A stretch of DNA of 64,000 nucleotides from OCS116 sp051531935 (GCA_051531935.1 JAOPTR010000007.1:186001-250000), one strand, 5' to 3'. Shown: positions 52,664 through 62,147, numbered from the stretch's first letter. Notes: generated by a model from the letters alone, not told the origin. Numbers and translations are program-made.

Positions 52664-53581
52664 TTAACCTGTAAATATGGTTGAAATTTTTAAGATATCG
52701 GCACTATTAGAGCGCGCGAAAGAATATGATTTTATGTTATGTTGCTTAATCATAGCCAAGAAGCCGCTTTCCATGGCGGCAGTGCCATAAATATCTATTT
52801 GATCAGAATTTTCAAAATGGCGTTTAGCATGTGCAATAGTCTCAATTGCGGTTTTGATAGTCGTTTTATCATCATTATCTCCGATGAAGATTTGGGCGTG
52901 AAATTCGCCAATTATGTTGGTGAGGAAATTTTTGTGGCTATCTTGATAGCCTTTGCTGCCAGCGTGAATGGTCAATACTTCATCGCAAATATCTAGCTCA
53001 TAGGGGTGATGAGTTATCATTAAAATGGTGCAATTTTCATTTGCCACCATATGTTTGAGTAAATTGATAAGTTTTTCGGCCATAGCTTTATCGAGCGCTG
53101 AACTTGGCTCATCTAAAGTGATGAGTTTGGGCATATGCGCCAGTGCCATATATAAATTCACCCGCTGTTTTTGACCGCCAGATAATCTGTCTAGGCGTTT
53201 ATTGGCAATTTCGGCGATTGATAAATCATCATAAACACGTTGGGATTGTTTGCCATAAAGTGCTTTATGAAGTTTGACCATCTCATTGACTTTTACCATT
53301 TCGGAAAATGCGAAAACTTGTAATTGGCTGCCTAGGTTTTTGCGATTTTTAATGTCGGTAAAATACTGTTTTTGGCTTATACCATCTATAGTGATGTTGG
53401 ATGTTTTGGGGCTGCGAAGGCCAAGTACGGCTTCGACAAAAGTGGTTTTACCGCTGCCGTTACTGCCGATGATGCCTGTAATGATGCCGCGCTTAATATT
53501 GATATTCGAAAAATCAAAAGCTGTTCCATCGTCAAATGACAGCTTTAAATTTTTAACTTCTATAATGTGATTTTCATCCAT
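52664..53581 (-). CDS. ABC exporter ATPase with C-terminal accessory region
   Basis: This is a 305-residue ATPase: Walker A GSNGSGKTTF near 38-47, signature LSGGQKQR near 132-139 and Walker B LITLDEPSSALD near 152-163, ending about residue 215. A C-terminal region (about 215-305; HAQIFIGDNDDKTTIKTAIE...YGTAAMESGFLAMIKQHN) is longer than the usual tail and may bind regulators or the permease. The start at 53581 has GGAGG 9 bases upstream; the longer TTG reading to 53611 overlaps this site. It is divergent from DUF3179 with a 17-bp palindrome between. Confidence 0.9.
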   Translation of the reverse strand: MDENHIIEVKNLKLSFDDGTAFDFSNINIKRGIITGIIGSNGSGKTTFVEAVLGLRSPKTSNITIDGISQKQYFTDIKNRKNLGSQLQVFAFSEMVKVNEMVKLHKALYGKQSQRVYDDLSIAEIANKRLDRLSGGQKQRVNLYMALAHMPKLITLDEPSSALDKAMAEKLINLLKHMVANENCTILMITHHPYELDICDEVLTIHAGSKGYQDSHKNFLTNIIGEFHAQIFIGDNDDKTTIKTAIETIAHAKRHFENSDQIDIYGTAAMESGFLAMIKQHNIKSYSFARSNSADILKISTIFTG

Positions 53582-53697
53582 ATACTTGCCTCCAAAAAAT
53601 GTTGAACTCAATTTGCCAGATAATTTCTAAGAGGCAATGGGGTTTTCGCAAAAGGCGTTTTTTGTTCGCGAAATGGTCAAAATAACGTGATTTGCAA

Positions 53698-53714
53698 TTT
53701 CACGATGCGTGAAA
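53698..53714. promoter_or_regulatory. 17-bp palindrome upstream of the DUF3179 gene
   Basis: TTTCACG and CGTGAAA are perfect 7-bp arms around ATG, ending 12 bases before the DUF3179 start. An additional half-site, CGTGA, lies at 53686-53690, and TTTCGC/GCGAAA arms lie further upstream toward the ABC gene. The short distance to the start codon suits a repressor site. Confidence 0.5.
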
Positions 53715-53726
53715 TAGGCTTTATGA

Positions 53727-54722
53727 ATGAGATATTTTATAAGCATAGTGGCGGTTTTGGCCCTGGTAACAAATGCAAGCGCGTTTGAAACCAATGAGAA
53801 TTTAAAATGGGCAGAAAATAGCTATTGGAATTCTGAATGGCCTGATACTGATTTTTCCAAAGCCAATTTGGATTTTAAAGAGATATTATCGGGCGGTGTG
53901 CCTAAGGATGGCATTCGCTCGGTTGACGACCCCCAATTTAAACCTGTTGCTGATGAAAAAGACATTGCGGCGACAGAGCCTGTGATTACAGTTTTGCAAA
54001 ATGGCAAAGGCCGCGCCTATCCATTGCGCTATTTAATGTACCATGAAATTGTCAATGATGTTTTTGAAGGTAAACCTGTGGCGGTGACTTTTTGCCCACT
54101 TTGTAATTCGAGCGTTGTGTTTGAACGTATTTTAAATGGTAAACCTGTAGAATTTGGCACCACTGGAAAATTGCATAATAGCGATTTGGTGATGTATGAC
54201 CGCCAGACCGAAACATGGTGGCAACAATATAACGGCACGGGCATTGTGGGTGAACTTACCGATGAGGTGCTTAAAGTTGTGCCGTCGCGGCTTGAAAGCT
54301 TGCAATTGTTTAAACAGCGGTTTCCCAATGGCAGCATTATGGCTGAACCTGTGCGGTTGAACGGCCGTTATGGGAGCAACCCTTATGATAGGTATGACAG
54401 CAGCCTAACACCATTTTTATACCGTGGTGATTATGAGGGTAAAATACCCGCATTGGCGCGTGTGGTGGTGATTGGTGATATGGCATATAGTTTGGAATAT
54501 TTAAGCCAAATTCAGTCGCTTGATATTGCTGACACGCGCATCACATGGCAGGCGGGGCAAAACTCGGCTTTGGACAACCGCACGATATCGCGCGGTAAAG
54601 ATGTTGGGAATATTGTGGTGCAAAAATTGGTTGATGGCGGTTGGCAGGATTTGCCTTACATGGTGAGTTTTGCTTTTGCCTATAAAGCCTTTAACCCCGA
54701 TAAAACCATAATCACTGAGTGA
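53727..54722 (+). CDS. Exported DUF3179-family protein
   Basis: This is a 331-residue protein with a signal peptide (MRYFISIVAVLALVTNASA) and the DUF3179 core: KDGIRSVDDPQF near 55-66, LRYLMYHEIVND near 99-110, AVTFCPLCNSSVVFER near 119-134 with CPLC as a possible thiol or metal site, and TETWWQQYNGTGIVG near 157-171. The CxxC-like FCPLCNSS motif is the most conserved feature of the family, whose function is unknown to me. It is divergent from an ABC exporter and its stop lies directly against the convergent DUF1353 gene. Confidence 0.9.
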   Translation: MRYFISIVAVLALVTNASAFETNENLKWAENSYWNSEWPDTDFSKANLDFKEILSGGVPKDGIRSVDDPQFKPVADEKDIAATEPVITVLQNGKGRAYPLRYLMYHEIVNDVFEGKPVAVTFCPLCNSSVVFERILNGKPVEFGTTGKLHNSDLVMYDRQTETWWQQYNGTGIVGELTDEVLKVVPSRLESLQLFKQRFPNGSIMAEPVRLNGRYGSNPYDRYDSSLTPFLYRGDYEGKIPALARVVVIGDMAYSLEYLSQIQSLDIADTRITWQAGQNSALDNRTISRGKDVGNIVVQKLVDGGWQDLPYMVSFAFAYKAFNPDKTIITE

Positions 54723-55151
54723 TTAATCTTCTTCTTCTATATAAATGGTTGGGATGCTGAAATTGGTTTGGTAGATACGCACGCCAGTATAATATAGTTT
54801 TGCCCGCCATTTTGGCATGCCTAATGCGCGTAGGGCAATGTAGAATTCTATATCTATGTCTTTTTGGCTGATGGCGCGTTTTTTCTTGCTGTCTTTTTCG
54901 ACATAATAACCATCTAGGCACATTTTATCGTGTATCAATACGGCTTTTAAATGCGCCCAACGTGGTGCAAATGGCCGCATAAAGCGCATTAAACGTGGCA
55001 ATGTAAGCCCATCGGTACACATGCCTTGGCTTATATAGACAGATTTACCGCTGTTTTTGGCGCCTAAATCATAGCGAAAGCCTTGGATGATGGTCGCAGT
55101 TTTGCCGTCTGTACTAATTGTCAAAGCTGGATAATTGGTAAAACGCGGCAT
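54723..55151 (-). CDS. DUF1353-family protein
   Basis: This 142-residue protein carries the DUF1353 pattern: GMCTDGLTLPRLMRFMRPF near 43-61 and the LIHDKMCLDGYY near 72-83 with a conserved HD pair. Members occur both in phages and in bacterial chromosomes and may be small hydrolases; no function is established to my knowledge. No phage genes are nearby. It converges on DUF3179 with no gap. Confidence 0.8.
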   Translation of the reverse strand: MPRFTNYPALTISTDGKTATIIQGFRYDLGAKNSGKSVYISQGMCTDGLTLPRLMRFMRPFAPRWAHLKAVLIHDKMCLDGYYVEKDSKKKRAISQKDIDIEFYIALRALGMPKWRAKLYYTGVRIYQTNFSIPTIYIEEED

Positions 55152-55223
55152 TTTTATCTTCTGTTATGAGCTTAAGGGCAGGGTATAGACTCTTTTTAAA
55201 AAAGGCAAAAGAATCTTGTTGAA

Positions 55224-55829
55224 CTAATCGTGAGACCAGTCATCTGGCTTGTCGCTTTTATTGGGTGAAAGGCCGATCATATCGCCTTTTAAACTGCCGC
55301 CCAAACCCACAATGGTGCGGTTGGCATAGGAGAAATAAGCGGTGACTTGGTTTATTTCGACAATTTCGCCATCGTCCCATCCTGCATTGCGCAGATTGAT
55401 GACATCTTGCTCGGTAATATTTTGCATATCTAGCGTTAGTTTGTGGGCGTAAATAAGTGCGGCTGTCTGTTTGGCATCAAATGCGTTGTCTATTTTATTG
55501 GCAATGATGGCGGCACGGATGGCATCGCTTTTGGATTGGTTATCAATTAGGCGTTCCATGCCTTTATAATGATGCTCAAAACAATATTCGCAATGGTTTA
55601 AATAGGATGTATATGTGCCAATGGCTTCTAAAAACCACTTGTCGATTTGGTTGCCCGTATGATGCAGAACATATTTATAGATATACATATGGCCCTCGAG
55701 CGAATGAGGGCGCAGGCTATGGATTTTCATAATATTATCGACATCGCCATCTGGCCGTAAAATACGCTTATATAATTGCGCTAATTTGCCTGTTGCGTCT
55801 TTAACGCTGATGGTTTTTACCCATGCCAT
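55224..55829 (-). CDS. AhpD-like / carboxymuconolactone decarboxylase-family protein
   Basis: This is a 201-residue all-helical protein of the peroxidase-related (AhpD) branch. The redox motif CEYCFEHH at about 79-86 has the CxxC followed by the conserved histidine, and the surrounding NQIDKWFLEAIGTYTSYLN and LVYAHKLTL-like helices match the family. It probably reduces peroxides or acts as a thiol reductase. It lies 3 bases after the last gene of the manganese/iron importer operon and may be co-transcribed, which would tie metal uptake to oxidative stress defence. Confidence 0.85.
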   Translation of the reverse strand: MAWVKTISVKDATGKLAQLYKRILRPDGDVDNIMKIHSLRPHSLEGHMYIYKYVLHHTGNQIDKWFLEAIGTYTSYLNHCEYCFEHHYKGMERLIDNQSKSDAIRAAIIANKIDNAFDAKQTAALIYAHKLTLDMQNITEQDVINLRNAGWDDGEIVEINQVTAYFSYANRTIVGLGGSLKGDMIGLSPNKSDKPDDWSHD

Positions 55830-55832
55830 AAT

Positions 55833-56687
55833 CTACACCTCTTGAATTGTAACTTTATTTCTGAGGATACCTGATTTTGGTGCGAATAAAAATGTTAAAA
55901 TAAACACAATAGACTGGATGAGGATAATGGTCGCGCCTGTATCGCTATCTAAATATAAGCTAGCCAATACACCCAAAATGCTTGAACCAACTGCCACAAC
56001 AGATGCGATAACCAACATAACGCTAAAGCGATTGCTGATGAGATAGGCAATAGAACCCGGAGCCACTAACATGGCAATGACCAAAATAGCGCCCACAGCT
56101 TTAAGCGAAGCGACAATGGTGAGTGAAAGCATAACCAAAAGTGCATAATGAATGAATTTTACGGGCAGGCCAATGGCGCGCGCATAAGCTTGATCGAAGC
56201 AATAAAGCAATAAATCGTGACGGCGCAGCAAAACAATGACCAATGTTAAGGCGCAAATGACACCAGTTTCGATGAGGTCGGCAACGCCAATGCCTAGCAA
56301 GTTACCAAATAGAATATGGTCCAGATGAATATCGGAATCCACCTTTAGGTAAATGACAAGCCCCAGTGCAAACATACCCGAGAAAATAATACCCATAATG
56401 CTATCTTCTTTAAGGCGGCTATTGTCTTTAATAAAGCCTGTAGTAACGGCGCAGAACAAACCCGCCACAAATGCGCCTATAGACAGTGGGATGGCCAAAA
56501 GATATGCCACTACAATGCCCGGCAATACGGCATGCGAAATAGCATCGCCCATAAGTGACCAGCCTTTTAATACCAAAAAGCAGGAAAAAATGGCGCAGAC
56601 AAGCCCAACTAAAATGGCCATGAGCATCGCGCGCTGCATAAAGCCATATTGCATGGGTTCGATGACATATTCATAAAACTCAGTCAT
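55833..56687 (-). CDS. sitD: Manganese/iron ABC transporter permease (second)
   Basis: This is a 284-residue ABC-3 family inner-membrane permease with about eight helices. AIFSCFLVLKGWSLMGDAISHAVLPGIVVAYLL near 32-64 is the family coupling segment, and LVAPGSIAYLISNRFSVML near 206-224 the C-terminal one. It resembles its neighbour across its length, as in SitC/SitD pairs. It overlaps that gene by 8 bases. The symbol follows operon order and may not fit strict orthology. Confidence 0.88.
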   Translation of the reverse strand: MTEFYEYVIEPMQYGFMQRAMLMAILVGLVCAIFSCFLVLKGWSLMGDAISHAVLPGIVVAYLLAIPLSIGAFVAGLFCAVTTGFIKDNSRLKEDSIMGIIFSGMFALGLVIYLKVDSDIHLDHILFGNLLGIGVADLIETGVICALTLVIVLLRRHDLLLYCFDQAYARAIGLPVKFIHYALLVMLSLTIVASLKAVGAILVIAMLVAPGSIAYLISNRFSVMLVIASVVAVGSSILGVLASLYLDSDTGATIILIQSIVFILTFLFAPKSGILRNKVTIQEV

Positions 56688-57567
56688 GATGATTTCCTAA
56701 CCGATGCGCTTTGCTCAGCAATTGGCTTGCATTGGTGATTTTACGACGGCTGGCAATGAGGCCGTATTTGGGCGCAAACAGGAATACCAAAATGAATATA
56801 AAAGTTTGCAATAATACAATGATACCGCCCGTAGCGCCATTTAAGAAAAAGCTTGCATATGCGCCCAAAAAGCTAGTGACACTGCCAATGATTGTGCTGA
56901 CAATGATAAGCTGGCCAAAGCGATCGCATAATAAATAAGCGGTTGCACCTGGGGTGACAATTAGCCCGATAACCAGTAATGCACCCACTGTTTGCAATGC
57001 AGCAATGGTGCAGGCGCTGAGCAGAGTGAAAAACAAAATATTTATAAATTTGGTATTAATGCCGATGGTTTTGGCGTGGTTTTCATCGAAAAACGTAACC
57101 ATAATGTCTTTCCATTTAAACAGAAGTACCACCAAGCTAATGCCTGCAATGAGTACCATTTGAAAAATGTCTTCATCGCTTACGCCCAAAATATTACCAA
57201 GCACAATGTTATTTACATTCACCTCGACAGGGCTGACCGAAACCATAAAAAGCCCGAGGGCAAAAAATGAGGTGAAGATAAGCCCGATAATGGCATCTTC
57301 GCGCAATTTACTACGAGCGCGGATGAAACCCATGGCAGCCGAAGCCAAAAGGCCAGAGAAGAAAGCCCCAAATACATAAGGCGCACCTAACATATAAGCT
57401 GCGGCCACACCGGGGACGATGGAATGTGATAAAGCATCGCCAATGAGCGACCAACCTTTAAGCATTAAATAAGATGATAACATAGCGCAAACTGCGCCAA
57501 TGAATGTGGCGGCAAAAATCGCTTTATTCATATAATCATATTGGAATGGCAATAATAATTCTTCCAT
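56680..57567 (-). CDS. sitC: Manganese/iron ABC transporter permease (first)
   Basis: This is a 295-residue ABC-3 permease: AMLSSYLMLKGWSLIGDALSHSIVPGVAAAYMLG near 28-61 and IVTPGATAYLLCDRFGQLI near 211-229. About eight helices are predicted, and a charged tail ends the protein. Its start overlaps the ATPase stop by one base and its end overlaps sitD by 8, so the operon is translated as a block. Confidence 0.88.
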   Translation of the reverse strand: MEELLLPFQYDYMNKAIFAATFIGAVCAMLSSYLMLKGWSLIGDALSHSIVPGVAAAYMLGAPYVFGAFFSGLLASAAMGFIRARSKLREDAIIGLIFTSFFALGLFMVSVSPVEVNVNNIVLGNILGVSDEDIFQMVLIAGISLVVLLFKWKDIMVTFFDENHAKTIGINTKFINILFFTLLSACTIAALQTVGALLVIGLIVTPGATAYLLCDRFGQLIIVSTIIGSVTSFLGAYASFFLNGATGGIIVLLQTFIFILVFLFAPKYGLIASRRKITNASQLLSKAHRLGNHHD

Positions 57568-58466
57568 TATTTATCACCATCTTTGGCATCTTGAATTTGG
57601 TCTTTTGCATGTTTCGATTTTTTGGTTTCTTTGCCGTAAATAACCAGTGGGCGCTCATCATCGGTAATCACACTTAAGCTACGGCCGTCATCATCATCAT
57701 GTAAATCTTCGCCGCCCAAAGTGAAGTGACGCAATACGCCACCAAAGGTTTTTTCGAGGTTTGCGGGGGTGAATACATCGGCGGTTGTGCCTGCGTCTAA
57801 AATGGTTTTGTTTAGCAATACCGTATGGTCGCAAAAATCGGGGATGGAGCCAAGGTTATGGGTGGCGACCAGCATAAGGCGGCCTTCATCACGCATTTGT
57901 TTGAGCAATTCCATAATTGCCAATTCGGTTTTTACATCGACCCCTGTAAATGGTTCATCAAGCAGAATAATTTGGCCTTCTTGGGCAATGGAGCGCGCTA
58001 AGAATACGCGTTTTTTCTGGCCGCCTGATAGCTCGCCAATTTGGCGTTTGCTAAATTCGCTCATGCCCACTTTTTCGAGCGCTTCGCTGACCATGGATTT
58101 ATCTTTTTTGCTTGGAATGCGTAAAAAATTCATGTGGCCGTAACGTCCCATCATCACAACATCTTCAACCAAAACAGGGAAATTCCAATCGACATCTTCG
58201 GCCTGTGGTACATAGGAGACGATGTTTTGTTTAAGCGCCTTATTCACTTCCATACCCGATAGAGTGACCGAACCTTTGATGGGTTTTACAAACCCCATAA
58301 TGCTTTTAAAAAGTGTAGATTTGCCGCTGCCATTAACCCCCACCAAAGCACAAATTGTACCTGCTTCTAATGAAAATGAAGCGTCGTAAATAGCGGTGTG
58401 GCCATTGTTATAAGTGACTGTAATGTCATTCACTTCAAGTGAGGGGGTGAATTGATTACTTGTCAT
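57567..58466 (-). CDS. sitB: Manganese/iron ABC transporter ATPase
   Basis: This is a 299-residue ATPase: Walker A GVNGSGKST near 43-51, signature LSGGQKKR near 149-156 and Walker B ILLDEPFTGVD near 170-180. A tail of about 50 residues after position 250 is unusual for this subunit; it is acidic then basic (LHDDDDGRSLS..., KKSKHAKDQIQDAKDGDK). It overlaps both neighbours by one base. Confidence 0.9.
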   Translation of the reverse strand: MTSNQFTPSLEVNDITVTYNNGHTAIYDASFSLEAGTICALVGVNGSGKSTLFKSIMGFVKPIKGSVTLSGMEVNKALKQNIVSYVPQAEDVDWNFPVLVEDVVMMGRYGHMNFLRIPSKKDKSMVSEALEKVGMSEFSKRQIGELSGGQKKRVFLARSIAQEGQIILLDEPFTGVDVKTELAIMELLKQMRDEGRLMLVATHNLGSIPDFCDHTVLLNKTILDAGTTADVFTPANLEKTFGGVLRHFTLGGEDLHDDDDGRSLSVITDDERPLVIYGKETKKSKHAKDQIQDAKDGDK

Positions 58467-59365
58467 TATTGCGAACTCTCAATGCCTGTAACCAAGGTTT
58501 GTACGGTTACGTTTAGTAGGTCTAAATAAGTGGGTACAACGCCATTGGCTTTGCTTAAACTATCGACATATAACACGCCGCCATAATGGGCGCCAACTTC
58601 TTTAGCAACTTGCTTGGCGGGTTTGTCTGAAATTGTGCTTTCGCTGAATATTGTGCCGATATTGTTGGCGCGCATTTCGTCTATCACATGACGAACCTGT
58701 TGTGGTGTGCCTTGTTGATCGGCATTGATCGGCCATAAGAAAAGCTGCTTGAGGCCATAGTCGCGTGCTAAATAACTAAACGCGCCTTCGGAGCTAACCA
58801 GCCATTTTTGATTTTCACTAAGCGCGCTGAATTTTTCTAAAAATGGCTGATGAAGTTCTTGCAGCTTTTGGCTGTAATTTTTGGCGTTTATATTGTAAAT
58901 AGCCGCATTTTTGGGGTCGTGCGTCACAAATGCTTTGCGAATATTTTCGACATATATAAGCCCCATATTTGGTGACATCCACGCATGCGGGTTTGGCTTG
59001 CCTGTATACGGGCCATCATTAATCGACATTGGCACAATGCCATCTGTAACCACTGCACTTGGAATGTTGGATAAATTGTCGAAAAACTTTTCGAACCACA
59101 GCTCCAAATTCATTCCGTTCCATAAGATAAGGTCGGCTTTTTGAGTTTTGATGATATCGCGCGGGGTGGGCGAGTAATTGTGAATTTCGGCACCTGCTTT
59201 GGTGATGGAAAGCACATCGGCAGCATCGCCAGCAACATTTTGCGCGATGTCTTGAATGACAGTAAAGGTTGTGACCACTTTAAATTTAGCCCAAGCAGGC
59301 TGAGCCGAAAAGCCGAGGGTGGCAATAAGCGCTGCCGCTGGGATGATTTTTTTAAGAAAGTCCAT
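58466..59365 (-). CDS. sitA: Manganese/iron-binding periplasmic protein
   Basis: This is a 299-residue cluster A-I metal-binding protein with a signal peptide (MDFLKKIIPAAALIATLGFSAQPAWA). The expected four ligands are in GAEIHNYSPTP near 59-69 (His), KPNPHAWMSP near 122-131 (His), SSEGAFSY near 189-196 (Glu) and LYVDSLS near 263-269 (Asp), a His2-Glu-Asp set typical of Mn/Fe rather than zinc proteins. The histidine-rich loop of ZnuA is absent. NLELWFEKFF near 84-93 is typical of SitA/YfeA. The ATG follows AGGG. Confidence 0.92.
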   Translation of the reverse strand: MDFLKKIIPAAALIATLGFSAQPAWAKFKVVTTFTVIQDIAQNVAGDAADVLSITKAGAEIHNYSPTPRDIIKTQKADLILWNGMNLELWFEKFFDNLSNIPSAVVTDGIVPMSINDGPYTGKPNPHAWMSPNMGLIYVENIRKAFVTHDPKNAAIYNINAKNYSQKLQELHQPFLEKFSALSENQKWLVSSEGAFSYLARDYGLKQLFLWPINADQQGTPQQVRHVIDEMRANNIGTIFSESTISDKPAKQVAKEVGAHYGGVLYVDSLSKANGVVPTYLDLLNVTVQTLVTGIESSQ

Positions 59366-59394
59366 TGAATAACCCTAGTTAATAATAATTCTTA

Positions 59395-59410
59395 AAATCA
59401 ATATTGATTT
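59395..59410. promoter_or_regulatory. 16-bp palindrome upstream of the metal importer operon
   Basis: AAATCAATATTGATTT is a perfect palindrome 30 bases upstream of the sitA start. Its position and AT-rich symmetric character suit a Fur/Mur-type metal-responsive repressor site. The sequence is not a close match to the classic E. coli Fur box. Confidence 0.5.
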
Positions 59411-59519
59411 GAAATGATGGAAAGTCAATATAAAAGCCTAGTTACACCCAGTTATTTAAAAGTTTCTAAGAAACATTCGCAACTGCAGGGCGCGGATTAT
59501 GCCCTTTGGTATATTGTAG

Positions 59520-60017
59520 TTATTTACCTTCTAATACATCCATCCAACCATTTATACGTTTGTAATTAACGCCCATGTCACTTTGTCCAACTTGGCTTTC
59601 GGAGAATATAGCGAGGGTTGATTTTTGGTCTGTAAGTGAAATAAATTTAACCCGAATTGTATCGGGATAGCGCATGAGCGGCGTATGTTGCACAAAGCGA
59701 TATTCTAAACTATCATCATCTGACGCGACTTGCCGGATATTTTGTTCGGATAGAATTAGTGACAATAATTTGTTTTTAAGTTCATTAGCTGGAATGTCAA
59801 ATTCAGGTGAGGGACTGCTTCTTTTGGCGTTTGGGCAATAATCTATGGGGCAAAATAGGGCATGGTTGGGCTTTTTAGACGGAGTGAAATTTTTAAAATC
59901 AATCGCACCCAAATCGGCATTGCCAAAAAACAATAGCCATGTTTTTTCGCGTCCATAAATACCAAATGCCAATATTGCCAAGATTACGACACTTAAAATC
60001 ATTGTCAGTAAGTTCAT
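59520..60017 (-). CDS. DUF1499-family membrane-anchored protein
   Basis: This 165-residue protein starts at the ATG at 60017, which has AAGG 8 bases upstream; longer readings to 60131 lack a site. A single N-terminal helix (LLTMILSVVILAILAFGIYG) anchors it. The DUF1499 pattern ALFCPIDYCPNAKRSSPSPEFDIPANELKNKL near 52-83 is clear, with a CxxxxxC pair. Family function is unknown to me. It stands between the metal operon and the large unknown membrane protein, on the same strand as both. Confidence 0.78.
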   Translation of the reverse strand: MNLLTMILSVVILAILAFGIYGREKTWLLFFGNADLGAIDFKNFTPSKKPNHALFCPIDYCPNAKRSSPSPEFDIPANELKNKLLSLILSEQNIRQVASDDDSLEYRFVQHTPLMRYPDTIRVKFISLTDQKSTLAIFSESQVGQSDMGVNYKRINGWMDVLEGK

Positions 60018-60163
60018 TTTCATCACCTTGAATTTTCTCATTATTGAGAAAGTATAATCTAACCTTGCGCAAATTGCATTATGAAAAAACAATAGCTCGA
60101 CTCGTAAAAGTTGGAAGAAAAGCGCGGGCATAAATAATGCCGCGGGTTTGACCTGTTATGAAG

Positions 60164-62002
60164 TTAGCCATGCCAGCCGCAATTGATTTTTTGTTTGGCA
60201 CTGGTGATTTGCTCATCAAAATCATCGCGCTCACGTTTAATATCTAGTTTTTGTAGTTTTAGCCAAATTTCATTGGCCTCAATATCAAGAGCGTATAATA
60301 GATGCACCACTTTATCCCAATGGTTGCCAAACAAAGCGATATTGCCTTCATCTAGTCGCTGGAGAACGGCTTCTTTTATCGCGGGTTTATTTATAGTGCT
60401 TTGGGCGAGTTCACAAAGGCCGTTCATGCCTGTTAGATACATGCCCTCCCAACGGCTGCTGCTATTTGCATCAGCTTGATTCGAACTATTTGCTTCATCA
60501 ATATAGGACAATAATATAGGCAAGGCATCTGGCCCAATATTGGCAAGGTGAGACAGTAACGGCCTTAAAAATAGGCGTTTATGACGGTTATTCGCCAAAG
60601 ATTTTAATTGTTCGAAATGAGGCTTAAGTGCTTTTTGAGGTAGATATGACAAGGCAATGGCTATATTTTGCAATTCTTCATTACCATCTGGGGAGGGGAC
60701 TAATTTATATTCCTCTAGTCTTTCAAATAATATCTCTGCAAAATCATCGACCAATTGTGGGTTGCCGTGAATGTTATCAATCAACACGTTGCCAGAATGG
60801 ATGGTAATGGGAATACGCTTGTCTTTAAAAATTGCCAAATACATGTTGGCGCGGCCAGAGTGTAGATCATCAGACATGTTCATATTTTCGAGTAAACTAT
60901 CTATAATCTGTAACTTTGCGACGCCAATTTTGTCGCTGCCACCTAGTGTGCGACGTAAAATTTCACTAACTTGTTCGCCAATCTCTGGTTCATCTAACCA
61001 CAAGTGCAGTTTCAATTTATCGGTTAGGAATTTTGAAAATGGAATGGTTGTGGCCTCCAAATACTGTACATCATCACCTTTATGATGGCGCATAAAGGCA
61101 AGTTGAGCTGCATAATTTGCGGTGGATATATAGGGCAATAACAAACCCCAAAAGCCGTTATTTTGTGCCAATGTTGTTTGGTATTTTAACTGCATTATAC
61201 CATTTTCTCGATGAAAAAATGACAAGCGATCTGCACCCACGGTCTGGGCGGATGTATCTAAACCTGCATCAAATTCGGTTTGTCCTCGTTGTAATACGCC
61301 ATACACCAAAGCGGCATCGGCTTGGCGCATATTTGCATCTGCTTGCAACAGGCAACTGCCTTGACCCGCGCGCAATAACATTAAATTTTCGGGTGTATCG
61401 GTGTCGAAATACTCATCGGTTTTGATGAGGGCTAATTTATTGAGGTTGGTGCTGATTTGCGGGCTTTCGCAATGCTCTCCTGCTTCTAACCAAAATGCGG
61501 TGCCGTTTAAATTAAACTGATAATCAGTTGGAGTGGCTTGCCAATTGGCGATGATAATCTTTTTGACTTGTTGGTTTAACAGTATTCTCGCACAAAAATC
61601 ATCACACACTGGCGCGCCATTATAACCGCGGTTATTAATATAGGCGAGGGTTTGGATATTTTGGGGAGCTTTGAGCGTATCAATATCTGATGCCAATAGT
61701 TCAGAAATTTCTGCTTCTGATTTTACGTTCAGATAAATTGCGGGCAGTGCCAACAATGTGAGGGCTATGATAGAAGTGAAATACCATTTAAGCCCTGTAA
61801 ATTTGGTGACAAGTGTGGTGAGAAGCGCGATGATAAAAGCGGGCAGGGCATAGGTGAATAACAAGAAAAATAGATGCAGGTCGTCATCTATGGAAAATAA
61901 AACAGTTAGATCTTGCCCCCAACTGCTGATGCTAAAAAATGCTGCAAGACCCAAAATTATGAGTAATTTATGTGATTTTAAAATGTTGAGTGTTTTTGAC
62001 AT
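60164..62002 (-). CDS. Large membrane protein of unknown function
   Basis: I do not recognise this 612-residue protein. Three N-terminal helices (about 12-29, 41-63 and 72-90) anchor it, followed by a long soluble region. Around 127-139 APVCDDFCARIL has a CxxxC pair and EHCES near 176 another cysteine. From about 380 onward the sequence is helical with spaced leucines (LVDDFAEILFERLEEYKLVP, ALKPHFEQLKSLANNRHKRLFLRPLLSHLANIG), suggesting HEAT-like repeats. It precedes DUF1499 on the same strand by 146 bases. No signal of horizontal transfer is evident beyond its lack of relatives known to me. Confidence 0.7.
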   Translation of the reverse strand: MSKTLNILKSHKLLIILGLAAFFSISSWGQDLTVLFSIDDDLHLFFLLFTYALPAFIIALLTTLVTKFTGLKWYFTSIIALTLLALPAIYLNVKSEAEISELLASDIDTLKAPQNIQTLAYINNRGYNGAPVCDDFCARILLNQQVKKIIIANWQATPTDYQFNLNGTAFWLEAGEHCESPQISTNLNKLALIKTDEYFDTDTPENLMLLRAGQGSCLLQADANMRQADAALVYGVLQRGQTEFDAGLDTSAQTVGADRLSFFHRENGIMQLKYQTTLAQNNGFWGLLLPYISTANYAAQLAFMRHHKGDDVQYLEATTIPFSKFLTDKLKLHLWLDEPEIGEQVSEILRRTLGGSDKIGVAKLQIIDSLLENMNMSDDLHSGRANMYLAIFKDKRIPITIHSGNVLIDNIHGNPQLVDDFAEILFERLEEYKLVPSPDGNEELQNIAIALSYLPQKALKPHFEQLKSLANNRHKRLFLRPLLSHLANIGPDALPILLSYIDEANSSNQADANSSSRWEGMYLTGMNGLCELAQSTINKPAIKEAVLQRLDEGNIALFGNHWDKVVHLLYALDIEANEIWLKLQKLDIKRERDDFDEQITSAKQKINCGWHG

Positions 62003-62147
62003 ATTCTATGCACATAGGTTGTTTAAACATATTGCCAATATAGAAGATAATGAACGTTTGAGCAAATTACCTATCGAGTGGTATTAGATTTTGACTTAAT
62101 ATGATAACAACCATTAGAATGATGGAAATTATGAGAGAAAATATTAT

